64,000 nt of DNA, taken from NCBI GenBank assembly GCA_041917755.1, contig JAYRWY010000011.1, positions 62,001 to 126,000 on the forward strand, read 5' to 3'. The first letter of the stretch is position 1. Each line of letters starts with the position of its first letter. Positions 36,334 through 45,205 of the stretch are shown piece by piece. A model generated the notes under the pieces. It saw only the letters and a program-made list of their open reading frames with translations, was not told the origin of the DNA and ran no database searches. Position numbers and translations under genes: made by a program. This DNA comes from RGZA01 sp041917755 (GTDB lineage Bacteria; Pseudomonadota; Alphaproteobacteria; UBA9219; RGZA01).

Positions 36334-36636
36334 TTAATAAAGCCCCCCTCTCCGTTTGAACCCTAAAAAATCATACATATATACTTGTACAGGCACGGTT
36401 CAGCCAGTAAACCTAAAGCCCTGAGTTAGTAACGTGTTCATAAGGAAAGGGATTTTGCCGTCCAACCAGGTCACCCGGCATTTCGGGATTAAGAAGATCA
36501 CTCAGCGTTCGGACGTTAGCACAAATCTCAGACCTCTTAAGTTCCACCATCACCGTGCGAGTTCGCGCGCGTCAGTTGTTCGGCTGCGCGCATAGGTTTG
36601 TTGTTTTTAATTCGTGTAATCCATTTAGGAAAAATC
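36334..36636 (+). other. 303 bp rpoD leader or promoter region
   Basis: There is no convincing gene. The region contains CCCGGCATTTCGGG (a four-base stem) and a GCGCGC pair at about 36570-36592 that could form a hairpin, and it ends in TTAGGA seven bases before the rpoD ATG. It is long for this otherwise compact series, so it probably contains an rpoD-specific promoter and a structured 5' leader. No specific sites were identified. Confidence 0.45.
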
Positions 36637-38937
36637 ATGCCCCATAAGAAGAATACGCAAAAACCTGCTGCAAAAAAATCAGCCGTTAAAGCATCCGCAA
36701 AAGTTTCTGCAAAAATTGCTGCAAAAAAATCATCCGCGAAAGCTGCGCCTAAAAAGGACGAAAAGAAAAAACCTATAAAAATCGTCGCACAGAAAATTGT
36801 GCCTCAAAAGTCTGCCGCCAAGAAACCAGACTTGAAAATCGTGCCAAAAGGCAAGGTTGATGAAAAGAAAAAACCAGTAGAACAAAAAGTTCTGCCCAAG
36901 AATTTCAAACGTGTCGATATGAGCAAAGGCAAGCCGACCGAAGCAGGCGCCGCCGAAGCCCCCGTATTGGATGACGTATCAGCTGATGCACTGAAAAAGC
37001 TTATCCGTAAGGGTAAATCACGCGGCTACGTCACCATTGATGAAATCAATAAGGTGTTACCGCCCGATCAGGTTTCATCCGAACAAATCGAAGACACCCT
37101 AGCCCTCTTCTCCGAAGCTGGCATTAATGTCATCGAAAGCGAAGAAGAAGAAGGCGAAGATAGTGCCGCCGATGAAAAAGAAGCCAAGGATGATGATGAA
37201 CAGGCTTCCGGTAACATCAACGAAGAATCCGTAAGCCGTACCGATGACCCCGTGCGTATGTACTTGCGCGAAATGGGTTCAGTTGAACTTCTTTCACGCG
37301 AAGGTGAAATTGCACTCGCCAAGCGCATTGAAGCTGGCCGCGAAATGATGATTAGCGGGATTTGTGAATCTCCGCTCACTATTCAGGCGATTTTGGCATG
37401 GCACGAAGCCTTGTCCGAAGGGAAGATGCTCCTGCGCGAAATCATCGATTTGGAAGCAACCCATGCCGATGAAACAGGCGCACCAGAACTCCCTGCCCTT
37501 GCCCCTTCGGGCGGTGAAGGCAGCCTTGCGCTGACCCAAGACGAAAAGGATGAACCCAAGAAAGAAGGCGAAGAAGGCGTTGAAGGCGTAGGCGAAGACC
37601 TTACCAGCGAATTTGATGATGAAGAAAACAGCCTTTCTCTCTCCATGCTGGAAGAAAAGCTGAAACCTGGCGTCATGGATACGTTTGCGCGCATTGCGGT
37701 GACCTACGCCAAGCTATTCAAACTGGTGGCACAGCGCCATCAGGCCTTTATGAAGGGCGAAACCCTTTCCAAGCAATCTGACCGTAAGTTTGAAGAACTG
37801 AAGGTTGAGCTGGTTGATCTGGTTCGCACTATTCGTTTCAACAACCACCGCCTCGAACAACTTGTACAGCAACTCTATACCCTCAACCGCCGCCTGATTG
37901 GCCTTGAAGGTCGTTTGCTGCGTATGGCAACCGATTGCGGCGTTTCACGTGATGAATTCCTGGCACGCTACTATGGCCATGAATTGAACCAAAGCTGGCT
38001 GGCAGCTGTTATTGGCCCTCAGGCAAAGACCGGCAAGGAAGGCCCTTCGGCTTCCGTTGTTAAAGGCTGGACACGCTTTGTGGAACGCCACAACGAAGAA
38101 GTCGACCGTATGCGCGCGGAAATCACCGCGATTTGTAACGAAGCTGGCCTGCCTCTTCCCGACTTCCGCCGGATTGTCGCAACCGTTCAACGTGGTGAAA
38201 AGGAATCTGCACGCGCGAAGAAAGAAATGGTTGAAGCCAATCTTCGTCTGGTTATTTCGATTGCCAAGAAATATACCAATCGCGGCCTACAATTCCTTGA
38301 TCTTATCCAAGAAGGTAACATCGGCCTGATGAAAGCCGTTGATAAGTTCGAATACCGCCGTGGTTATAAGTTCTCGACCTACGCAACATGGTGGATCCGT
38401 CAGGCTATCACCCGCTCCATCGCCGATCAGGCACGCACCATCCGTATTCCGGTGCACATGATTGAAACCATCAATAAGCTGGTTCGCACCAGCCGTCAGA
38501 TGCTTCATGAAATCGGCCGCGAGCCAACCCCTGAAGAATTGGCTGAGAAATTGATGATGCCTCTCGAAAAGGTTCGTAAAGTTCTCAAAATCGCCAAAGA
38601 GCCGATCAGCCTTGAAACCCCCATCGGGGATGAGGAGGATTCGCATCTAGGCGACTTCATCGAGGACAAAAATGCTATCCAACCTCTCGATAATGCGATT
38701 CTGGGTAATTTGCGTGAAACCACCACAAGAGTGCTTTCTACCCTAACCCCCCGCGAAGAACGTGTTTTACGCATGCGCTTTGGTATCGGCATGAATACCG
38801 ACCATACCTTAGAAGAAGTGGGCACCCAGTTCAGCGTAACCCGTGAACGTATCCGCCAAATTGAGGCAAAAGCCCTGCGTAAGCTGAAACACCCATCGAG
38901 AAGCCGTAAATTGCGCAGCTTCCTGGATGACAGATAA
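36637..38937 (+). CDS. rpoD: RNA polymerase sigma-70 factor with basic N-terminal tail
   Basis: The 766-residue primary sigma factor starts at the ATG at 36637; an upstream TTG at 36598 lacks a ribosome site. Regions are clear: 1.1 around residues 110-170, the 1.2 segment DPVRMYLREMG, the core 2 block (FLDLIQEGNIGLMKAVDKFE, then YKFSTYATWWIRQAI) and region 4 (TLEEVGTQFSVTRERIRQIE). Unusual is the first ~100 residues, which consist mostly of Lys and Ala with Ser, Pro and Val, like a histone H1 tail, and are absent from typical alphaproteobacterial RpoD. The middle region (about 200-290) is acidic. Confidence 0.95.
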   Translation: MPHKKNTQKPAAKKSAVKASAKVSAKIAAKKSSAKAAPKKDEKKKPIKIVAQKIVPQKSAAKKPDLKIVPKGKVDEKKKPVEQKVLPKNFKRVDMSKGKPTEAGAAEAPVLDDVSADALKKLIRKGKSRGYVTIDEINKVLPPDQVSSEQIEDTLALFSEAGINVIESEEEEGEDSAADEKEAKDDDEQASGNINEESVSRTDDPVRMYLREMGSVELLSREGEIALAKRIEAGREMMISGICESPLTIQAILAWHEALSEGKMLLREIIDLEATHADETGAPELPALAPSGGEGSLALTQDEKDEPKKEGEEGVEGVGEDLTSEFDDEENSLSLSMLEEKLKPGVMDTFARIAVTYAKLFKLVAQRHQAFMKGETLSKQSDRKFEELKVELVDLVRTIRFNNHRLEQLVQQLYTLNRRLIGLEGRLLRMATDCGVSRDEFLARYYGHELNQSWLAAVIGPQAKTGKEGPSASVVKGWTRFVERHNEEVDRMRAEITAICNEAGLPLPDFRRIVATVQRGEKESARAKKEMVEANLRLVISIAKKYTNRGLQFLDLIQEGNIGLMKAVDKFEYRRGYKFSTYATWWIRQAITRSIADQARTIRIPVHMIETINKLVRTSRQMLHEIGREPTPEELAEKLMMPLEKVRKVLKIAKEPISLETPIGDEEDSHLGDFIEDKNAIQPLDNAILGNLRETTTRVLSTLTPREERVLRMRFGIGMNTDHTLEEVGTQFSVTRERIRQIEAKALRKLKHPSRSRKLRSFLDDR

Positions 38938-38960
38938 GTCCGGCTACTTATAAAAGTACA

Positions 38961-38991
38961 AAGCCCTCGCAGTGATGCGGGGGCTTTTTTT
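38961..38991 (+). terminator. rho-independent terminator of rpoD
   Basis: The stem is made by AGCCCTCGCA and TGCGGGGGCT with a GTGA loop, followed by seven T. It stands 23 bases after the rpoD stop. Confidence 0.9.
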
Positions 38992-39042
38992 ATGCCTGTT
39001 TAATGCTTTTTGTGATGAATCAAGGAATTAGGGCTGTTTTTC

Positions 39043-39067
39043 ATAAAAAACCCCGATTTACGGAGCC
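39043..39067 (-). terminator. second weak terminator downstream of the Lys-rich peptide gene
   Basis: On the minus strand CTCCG-TAAAT-CGGGG forms a five-base stem with one G-U pair, followed by six T. It stands a few bases past the stronger hairpin at 39071-39112. Confidence 0.45.
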
Positions 39068-39070
39068 CCA

Positions 39071-39112
39071 GAAATAAAATACCCCGCCAATCTTTCGACG
39101 GGCAGGGTATTA
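39071..39112 (-). terminator. terminator of the Lys/Ala-rich peptide gene
   Basis: On the minus strand AATACCCTGCCC and a GGCGGGGTATT arm pair around GTCGAAAGATT and are followed by TTTATTT. It lies 32 bases after the peptide stop codon. Confidence 0.75.
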
Positions 39113-39143
39113 AATTTAAAAGTAAGCAATCGCTTATCGCGGA

Positions 39144-39221
39144 CTACTTCTTTTTAGCTTTTTTCTTTGCAGCTGGCTTCTTAGCCGGTGCTTTTTTAGC
39201 AGTTTTCTTCTTAGCAGCCAT
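39144..39221 (-). CDS. 25-residue Lys/Ala/Pro-rich peptide (histone H1-like)
   Basis: A 26-codon frame starts at an ATG with a strong GGAGG ribosome site six bases upstream and ends in TAG. Fourteen of 25 residues are Lys, the rest Ala, Pro and one Thr, in repeats such as KKAPAKKPAAKKK. It is followed by a terminator, so it looks like a discrete gene rather than chance. Its composition matches the basic tails of H1-like bacterial proteins and the RpoD N-terminus encoded 2 kb upstream, so nucleic acid binding is likely but untested. It is too short for most gene finders. Confidence 0.75.
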   Translation of the reverse strand: MAAKKKTAKKAPAKKPAAKKKAKKK

Positions 39222-39240
39222 TGTATACCTCCAGGTTGTC

Positions 39241-39642
39241 TAAGTTACGGATTTGAATTTCTCACATTTAAAAAAATGTTCAATCTTTTTTTTCACTATT
39301 GCATCTTGAAAAATGCATTTTTGTGACGATAACGGCAAATTCGTGTCTTCGATGCAACGCTTTTGGCGTTTTACCCCTCTTCTCTACCGCAATCGCGAGA
39401 TGATTCTGCATATAAGAATCGAATTTTCTGATTCCAAACTGCATTCCTCACGATGATTTTTTGACATTCAGGCACAAAGCATATCGACACACATATTATA
39501 TATGTCGTCCCGCAGCAGCAGAACAGAATGCGAAAAAACACTGCTACTATTGGCGTTATCTGCAATATCAATTTTCTGCTAACCATCTTTTACCGCGATG
39601 GAATGCCAAAGAATCTCATTCAAGGGTAAGATTCTTGGTCAA
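39241..39642. other. 400 bp gene-free region
   Basis: No coding frame is convincing; the candidates are short and lack ribosome sites. There are AT-rich runs, a short ACATTT/AAATGT palindrome (39264-39279), AAAAATGCATTTTT (about 39312-39325) and a GACA-TGTC inverted pair near 39485. The minus-strand promoter of the Lys-rich peptide gene must lie here. A small RNA is possible but unsupported. Confidence 0.4.
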
Positions 39643-39676
39643 TAAAAAACCCCGCCATCTCTGGCAGGGTTTTTTA
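39643..39676. terminator. bidirectional hairpin terminator after the CAU tRNA
   Basis: ACCCCGCCA and TGGCAGGGTT pair around TCTC, and T-rich runs lie on both sides, so it can act in either direction. It stands just downstream of the minus-strand tRNA. Confidence 0.8.
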
Positions 39677-39677
39677 T

Positions 39678-39753
39678 TGGTGGGCCCGGCAGGATTCGAA
39701 CCTGCGACAACACCGTTATGAGCGGTGCGTTCTAACCGCTGAACTACAGGCCC
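39678..39753 (-). tRNA. tRNA with CAU anticodon, probably tRNA-Ile2
   Basis: A complete cloverleaf with acceptor GGGCCTG/CGGGCCC (one G-U), anticodon stem CACCG/CGGTG, loop CTCATAA (anticodon CAT), T arm GCAGG-TTCGAAT-CCTGC and encoded CCA. A CAU anticodon fits either Met or the lysidine-modified Ile2. The GGGCC-type acceptor resembles Ile2 more than the elongator Met of alphaproteobacteria, so Ile2 is preferred. A covariance-model comparison of the identity elements would settle it. Confidence 0.9.
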
Positions 39754-39863
39754 TTTTTAATAAAAAAGTAAGAAACAAAGCTCCCTACATGCAGTCCAAA
39801 TGCAGGTGCATTATAACTATTTAGGAGATAACGGAAAGTGCTTTTAATGCGCTATTTAAAGGC

Positions 39864-40436
39864 TTAATTGCCTGCTTCCGCTACATTGCGTGCGTGCATT
39901 TGGCTACTGGGTTTAGCAGCTGTGGTGGGCTGATTGCGTTCAACCCATATCATAAGTTCTTTTTTGAAATTTAATGGCTCTGCAATGTGGTCAATGGGGG
40001 TGATCCCACCACCGGTGCCATGGACAAAGATTGAACCAAACCCAAGGATACGTCCCCAAACTGTCTGGTCAATATTGGCACCTTCCACGCGATTGAGCAT
40101 CACTTCGAAAGTATTACGGCTGATAAATCCGGTTTTTGCAATCACACGGCGGTTAGTAATGGCCAATTCCGTACTGATAAACCGCAGATATGAATGCGCG
40201 ATCATGCCTACACCACCAAGAACAAGTGACACACCCGTCCACAAGAGGTAGCTGTGCATTTCACCTGCAAGCCCCAGCAAGAATGTTTCATTGAGAAGTT
40301 TGGGCGTCAGTAAACACAAGAATGCGCCAAAGATGGCACTGGCAAAGCCCGGCACAAAAATAATCCAGTGCAAGGTTCCTGCATATTCGAGTTCTTCGCC
40401 ATTCAGCAGAACGGTTTCAACATATGAGCGCGACAT
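39864..40436 (-). CDS. PH-domain membrane protein (YdbS/bPH2-like)
   Basis: From the Met at 40436 the protein has 190 residues. Two membrane helices (about 25-45 and 62-85) are followed by a bacterial PH-like domain (the TELAITNRRVIAKTGFISR segment and FEVMLNRVEGANIDQT) with a HGTGGGITPI turn. Such proteins are membrane-anchored and of unknown function. It is downstream of trxB on the same strand with an 87 bp gap, so may be separate. Confidence 0.82.
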   Translation of the reverse strand: MSRSYVETVLLNGEELEYAGTLHWIIFVPGFASAIFGAFLCLLTPKLLNETFLLGLAGEMHSYLLWTGVSLVLGGVGMIAHSYLRFISTELAITNRRVIAKTGFISRNTFEVMLNRVEGANIDQTVWGRILGFGSIFVHGTGGGITPIDHIAEPLNFKKELMIWVERNQPTTAAKPSSQMHARNVAEAGN

Positions 40437-40523
40437 GAAATACCCTTGCTGTTGCGACGTTATTTGCGCCAACAAGGGAATTTCACCCGTTTTGTTTTAA
40501 CAATTTCTTAATATTGGCAGCAG

Positions 40524-41465
40524 TTAGTGATGCGCTAACCAACGTTCAACCTCTAAAGCGGCCATACAGCCCATTCCTGCAGCTGTAACCGCCTGACGGA
40601 ATACCTTATCCTTAACATCGCCGGCCGCAAATACGCCTTCAATGTTGGTTGCCGTGGAATCTGGGGCTGTAATGATATACCCCGCATCATCCATCGCCAC
40701 ATGTCCTTTGAACAATTTGGTTGCCGGGTCATGGCCAATGGCTACAAACACCCCATGTACCGGAACCGTTGTTACGGCATTGCTCTTCACATTCTTGACC
40801 TTGATGCCTGTCACGGACTTATTGGGAACCATATCCCCTACAATTTCATCCACAATGCTATCCCAGATGATTTTGATTTTTGGGTTGCTGGCCACGCGAT
40901 CTTGTAAAATCTTTTCCCCGCGGAAGCTATCGCGGCGGTGAACCATGGTCACGCTATTAGCGATGTGGGAAAGGTATAGTGCTTCTTCCATCGCGCTATT
41001 CCCACCGCCAACCAATGCCACGTCTTTTCCTTTGTAGAAAAAACCATCGCAGGTTGCACAAGCCGACACACCAAATCCTTGGAATGTTTTTTCGCTTTCA
41101 ATCCCAAGCCAACGTGCTTGCGCGCCAGTTGCAATAATCACGGCATCTGCAATATACACATCCCCGCTATCGCCCACGCAGCGGAAGGGGCGTTTTTTGA
41201 AGTCTACTTCGGTGATGATGTCATAAATCAAGGTTGTGCCTACATGCTCGGCCTGCTTTTGCATTTGCTCCATCAACCATGGGCCCTGCACCGCTTCGGC
41301 AAAGCCGGGATAGTTTTCAACATCGGTGGTAATCATCAATTGGCCGCCCGGCTGCATACCTTGCACCAAAACGGGTTTGAGATTAGCGCGCGCGGCATAA
41401 ATCGCAGCGGTATAACCCGCAGGGCCAGCGCCAATAATAAGTACTTTCATTTTATGTTCAGTCAT
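40524..41465 (-). CDS. trxB: thioredoxin-disulfide reductase
   Basis: The 313-residue flavoprotein has the FAD-binding IGAGPAGYTAA, the redox-active CATCDG, the NADP motif GGGNSAMEEAL and the C-terminal GVFAAGDV-D segment. It keeps thioredoxin reduced. The first ATG is followed by a second at residue 6, which would leave the FAD motif one residue closer to the N-terminus. Either is possible. Confidence 0.95.
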   Translation of the reverse strand: MTEHKMKVLIIGAGPAGYTAAIYAARANLKPVLVQGMQPGGQLMITTDVENYPGFAEAVQGPWLMEQMQKQAEHVGTTLIYDIITEVDFKKRPFRCVGDSGDVYIADAVIIATGAQARWLGIESEKTFQGFGVSACATCDGFFYKGKDVALVGGGNSAMEEALYLSHIANSVTMVHRRDSFRGEKILQDRVASNPKIKIIWDSIVDEIVGDMVPNKSVTGIKVKNVKSNAVTTVPVHGVFVAIGHDPATKLFKGHVAMDDAGYIITAPDSTATNIEGVFAAGDVKDKVFRQAVTAAGMGCMAALEVERWLAHH

Positions 41466-41579
41466 TCGAAACCCTTAACGCCAAAGGCGCTGAATGGAGG
41501 AGATATAAGGATTTATCTAGTTTAGCTTGCCATGCAGTTCAATGCCTAATGCAAGCCACTCCGGAATGCCCAAAAATGC

Positions 41580-43490
41580 CTAGAATCCGAACATATGGTC
41601 AATGCAGAACGCCTTATCACCGTTCATCAAGCCATGATAACCAAATAACCTGCAAGTGATATCCCGTACAATCACATAGCCACCCTCGCCCGCTTCAGCC
41701 AGTTGTGCCGCTGTGAACGTCTCACTGACCTTCCAGAACTTCGATCCGCTGCATGGAATGGCAATCTTCTGACGAGCGATTTCTTTGCCCTCATTCGATG
41801 TTAAAATCAAATCAGTTGTTGATGTACCATGCCATGGGGTCGACGCCGGATAAACCAGATGACAGAAGGTATCGTATGGTTTGTGCCCTAACCGAAGGAA
41901 TAAACGGGTGGAAAGACCGGGCGCACGGCCAACATAACTTTGCGGCTCGTTCTTATAGGTCAGCACCGTATTAAACATATGCCCGCCAAAGCTGCTTTCG
42001 GCAACATGGCCATTATGCTCATCGACAAAACGGAACAGGCCATGAAGCCATCCATCTGCTTCCTTGCCAGCCTTGAAATCATAAACCAACTCCACATGGC
42101 CCCGGCCTGATGGCAGCGTGACATTGTTTTGCTTCAATACGGCTTTCACATCCAAAAGATGTGCATGATTGCGTGGCAGATTACCAAACGCATATTCCGT
42201 CACCTTTGTGCCATTCGCGTCATAAATGAGCGCAGCAAGCGGAAGATGTTGTTGATCTGTTGCCATCGGTGTTGGCAAAATCAAGCTATTAAAGCGGTCT
42301 AGTGGCAATATTGGCGATGGAAGAATGTATCCCTTCCCCATCTCGGCACTAATTTGGCTAAGCATCGGGTCTGGCTTCAAATCACTGCGTTCCACATTCA
42401 CATGGGCAATGCGCTGGCGACCGTTGGCCTGAAACACCTCATAACGTGGGCGCACAAAATATTTACCTGAATGTACCTCTACTTGCTGCGGCCATTTTGC
42501 CTTGGGCAATAGCTTGCTCACCGATAGACGGTAGACTGCAAACGGCGCAATAGGCTCAGCAAGGCGAATGATATCGCTCTCGCCCATAATATTCATTCCC
42601 ACCTCACCGGCAGGAATTGGGAATGGCTGGCTGTTTTGTACCCACAACACCACATCCTCGCCTGTATCTGACGCTGGCAACCCGGCATAAAGGTCAGATG
42701 GCCATGAATTTGCATCATGTGTACATGACAGCACATCATCAGCATCGCCATAGGTATCAAGGGCATATTTTACAATATCGTGCCCGGCGATATTAAACGC
42801 ATGAACAAATAACTGGCCCGTAAACTCCGGCAATTTGAAACGCTTTCTTATTTCAGCACTATCTAAAATAAATGCACTCTGCGCACCGCCAGCTTTTTCA
42901 GTCCATTCTGCCAAAACTGCCCCGCTGCCATCGTATAAACGGCACCAGAACTGCACATCCTTTGCGCCATACCCGCCCCAGTAATTGGCGCTGACCAACC
43001 GGGTGTGATGGCCTGCGCTGTCACGGAAAAAAACAAAGTTGGTCGAAAAATTAAGCGGCGTGAGGTAGCGTGATTTATCGCTCAGCATTTCAGCTGGCAG
43101 CTTTAAATCATCAAACGATACAATCTTGATATTAACTGGCAATAAATGGCGGATATGATCTACCATTTTCTGCGCATCAAACGCGGTTACAAAAAGATGC
43201 GTCGCATTTGTTTTGGTGATTGCCGTAATAAGTTGCGCTGCTTGGCCCGCAAATGCAGATGCTTTCTTCTCGATATTCTGAATGTAATATCCAACAACAG
43301 GCAGTTTTGTAATGTCATAGAACTGCGTAAACGCTTCCACCTGCGCCATGGGGTCATAAATTGCCACTTTGCCCTTGGATAATTCGGCAAGTAACGCGCT
43401 GACCTTTGTGGCAACCAACGGATGGCTAATGGCTTTAAAAAAGGCATTACCGCCATGGATATTGCTAAACGTTTCAATTTGGATGGGCAT
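41580..43490 (-). CDS. unrecognised 636-residue protein beside a 2OG oxygenase
   Basis: I do not recognise the family. There is no signal peptide or clear membrane helix. Residues about 35-130 look like a small alpha/beta fold (KVAIYDPMAQ, LPVVGYYIQNIE, ATHLFVTAFDA, NIKIVSFDDLK). The remainder is beta-rich with many aromatic residues (YWGGYGAKDVQFWCRLYDGS, in part), as in large carbohydrate- or lectin-like domains. Six or so Cys and scattered His are not in a clear metal site. It follows the oxygenase by 15 bp on the same strand. Substrate and role are unknown. Confidence 0.8.
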   Translation of the reverse strand: MPIQIETFSNIHGGNAFFKAISHPLVATKVSALLAELSKGKVAIYDPMAQVEAFTQFYDITKLPVVGYYIQNIEKKASAFAGQAAQLITAITKTNATHLFVTAFDAQKMVDHIRHLLPVNIKIVSFDDLKLPAEMLSDKSRYLTPLNFSTNFVFFRDSAGHHTRLVSANYWGGYGAKDVQFWCRLYDGSGAVLAEWTEKAGGAQSAFILDSAEIRKRFKLPEFTGQLFVHAFNIAGHDIVKYALDTYGDADDVLSCTHDANSWPSDLYAGLPASDTGEDVVLWVQNSQPFPIPAGEVGMNIMGESDIIRLAEPIAPFAVYRLSVSKLLPKAKWPQQVEVHSGKYFVRPRYEVFQANGRQRIAHVNVERSDLKPDPMLSQISAEMGKGYILPSPILPLDRFNSLILPTPMATDQQHLPLAALIYDANGTKVTEYAFGNLPRNHAHLLDVKAVLKQNNVTLPSGRGHVELVYDFKAGKEADGWLHGLFRFVDEHNGHVAESSFGGHMFNTVLTYKNEPQSYVGRAPGLSTRLFLRLGHKPYDTFCHLVYPASTPWHGTSTTDLILTSNEGKEIARQKIAIPCSGSKFWKVSETFTAAQLAEAGEGGYVIVRDITCRLFGYHGLMNGDKAFCIDHMFGF

Positions 43491-43505
43491 GGATGATGTC
43501 TGGCG

Positions 43506-44120
43506 TTATTTGGATTTAAGGCGTTTGAAAAATGCCGATACACTGTGCCGCAAGCGCTCGCGTATCACAACCCCTTGATCTGTGACCCAATTTAGCTGAA
43601 TAGAACGGCGCTGACCTTCAAATGGCTCATGGCCATGCCATGCATCGGGGGTATTAATAAAAGCCAGCAGCGTGCCTTCTGATGGCGGAACCTCTGCAAT
43701 ATAATCATTCAAATTATCAGGCCCACGCAGCATACGCAGACGACCACCAGGCGCCTCCCATTTGCCATTTAGATAAATAAGTACTGTCACAAGCTTGGTC
43801 TTACTATCGGTATGAATTTTACCATCACGCGCGCGGGCTTGGCCGCGCACCGTAATCATGGTTGGACGCTTATCAAGATTGATGCCAAGTTTGCTTTCCA
43901 CTGCTTTACGGAACTCGTTTCCGCGTAGCTCGCGCATAAAGGCCTCAAAGCCTTTTCCAAACCGCAATGTCTCTAATGGAAAACTTCCTGGTTTCGAAAT
44001 TTCAGGAAAGTCTTTTTCAACTGCTTGCAATGTCTGGTTATCCACAAATCCAGGGACAATCATGAACGGATAAGGATGGCGCGTTACTGGCGCGGCGTTT
44101 AAAGCGTCATAGTTTAGCAT
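43506..44120 (-). CDS. 2-oxoglutarate/Fe(II)-dependent oxygenase family protein
   Basis: The 204-residue protein has the double-stranded beta-helix metal site: HTD in DGKIHTDSKTKLV and a distal His in DAWHGHEPFEGQ, followed by RRSIQLNW with the 2-oxoglutarate-binding Arg. The layout fits small prolyl-hydroxylase-like or phytanoyl-dioxygenase-like enzymes; the substrate is unknown. Its ATG sits directly at the base of a nested hairpin (44121-44186) that covers the AAGGA ribosome site. It probably forms a two-gene unit with the 636-residue protein. Confidence 0.87.
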   Translation of the reverse strand: MLNYDALNAAPVTRHPYPFMIVPGFVDNQTLQAVEKDFPEISKPGSFPLETLRFGKGFEAFMRELRGNEFRKAVESKLGINLDKRPTMITVRGQARARDGKIHTDSKTKLVTVLIYLNGKWEAPGGRLRMLRGPDNLNDYIAEVPPSEGTLLAFINTPDAWHGHEPFEGQRRSIQLNWVTDQGVVIRERLRHSVSAFFKRLKSK

Positions 44121-44186
44121 AAATGTCCTTGAAGATTATTCAGTACAGAATTGGTACACATATGAATAATCACGACCAGGACATTT
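44121..44186 (-). promoter_or_regulatory. nested hairpin covering the ribosome site of the oxygenase gene
   Basis: Read on the minus strand, AAATGTCCT and AGGACATTT (nine perfect pairs), then ATTATTCA and TGAATAAT (eight pairs), then GTAC and GTAC form three stacked stems around small internal loops. The AGGA of the ribosome site is in the outermost 3' arm, five bases before the ATG. No T-run follows, so it is not a terminator. It may be a translational switch or thermosensor. Confidence 0.6.
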
Positions 44187-44223
44187 CATCACGTGCATAT
44201 TGTCGCAGGCTAAGTTACTGAAA

Positions 44224-45204
44224 TCATGTATTTTTTGTCGCAAACGCAGCACGAACAATTCCCGCCACGCGCGTCATTTCATCAAGCGGCTGCGCCTTCC
44301 ATGAATCCGAAGGCGCAAAACTACCGTCAAATATCCGGATACGTCCTTCCGACAATAGCCGCTCATGAAAATGAGAAAACTTGTCAGAATGCCCTGGCAA
44401 CTGCGCCACATAAACAGGCTTACCTGTGCGGCATGCCTCAGAAATCATGTTGATTGAATCACACGTCACCACAATCGCATCTGCAAGTCCGAGCATACCA
44501 TAATATGGGTTATCGCCCTTACCATCCCAAATAGTATGTGAACAATCATGCAGCAGGGCTGACAACAGTACCATGCTTGCATCACCTGTGCGTCTTGATG
44601 GCGTAACCAGCAAACTTGCTTTTTCATTTTTGGATAGCATTGCCAATTGCGAGCCAAGCTGCATCATCACGGGTGGGTCTAGCCTGAACACACCATTTGA
44701 TCCACCAAGTAACACAGCGACATAGGGGCGCGGCAAATGCGCATAATGCGGCGCCCATTTGGCAGCCTCGGCTTTAAGTATGTCAGGCGTTACGCGGTGT
44801 AATGCGCCCTGCACTGATACCACGTTCTTACCTTCCAGCTTGTCGTGTTCTGGCACAATCACCATATCAAAATAAGATGTCGGTATGGCGGGGTTTTGAA
44901 TTTGCACCAGAAATGTTTTTCCGCCACTCATCTTCTTGATGTGCAGCGCGGGAATAATACTTTGCCTTCCTGTAGCAATCACCATATCCGGCCAAGGTGG
45001 CTGTATCTTGTCGCCCTTGCGGCTGAACGCCATACGCGTGAAGATATTTGCGTACGGGCTAAAATCACGCCAAAACTTTCGCAAACGCACACGTTTGATA
45101 ACTGGCTTCAAGCCAAGCGCCTCGGCAAGGCCAACGCATTGGCTTTCCATGCCTGCTTTGCCGTCGGTGACTACCCAAACCGTTGGTGAAAATGGCGGTT
45201 CCAA
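44224..45204 (-). CDS. mitochondrial fission ELM1-like family protein
   Basis: The 326-residue protein matches the ELM1/DUF1022 family: TVWVVTDGKAGMESQC at the start, PDMVIATGRQSIIPALHI in the middle, LLGGSNGVFRLDP, and VVTCDSINMISEA followed by GKPVYVA toward the end. Plant ELM1 recruits a dynamin, whereas bacterial members look like glycosyltransferases of the GT-B fold whose function is undefined. The start is a TTG one base after the preceding stop codon, without a ribosome site, so its translation is probably coupled to the small gene upstream. Confidence 0.85.
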   Translation of the reverse strand: MEPPFSPTVWVVTDGKAGMESQCVGLAEALGLKPVIKRVRLRKFWRDFSPYANIFTRMAFSRKGDKIQPPWPDMVIATGRQSIIPALHIKKMSGGKTFLVQIQNPAIPTSYFDMVIVPEHDKLEGKNVVSVQGALHRVTPDILKAEAAKWAPHYAHLPRPYVAVLLGGSNGVFRLDPPVMMQLGSQLAMLSKNEKASLLVTPSRRTGDASMVLLSALLHDCSHTIWDGKGDNPYYGMLGLADAIVVTCDSINMISEACRTGKPVYVAQLPGHSDKFSHFHERLLSEGRIRIFDGSFAPSDSWKAQPLDEMTRVAGIVRAAFATKNT

Positions 45205-45205
45205 A

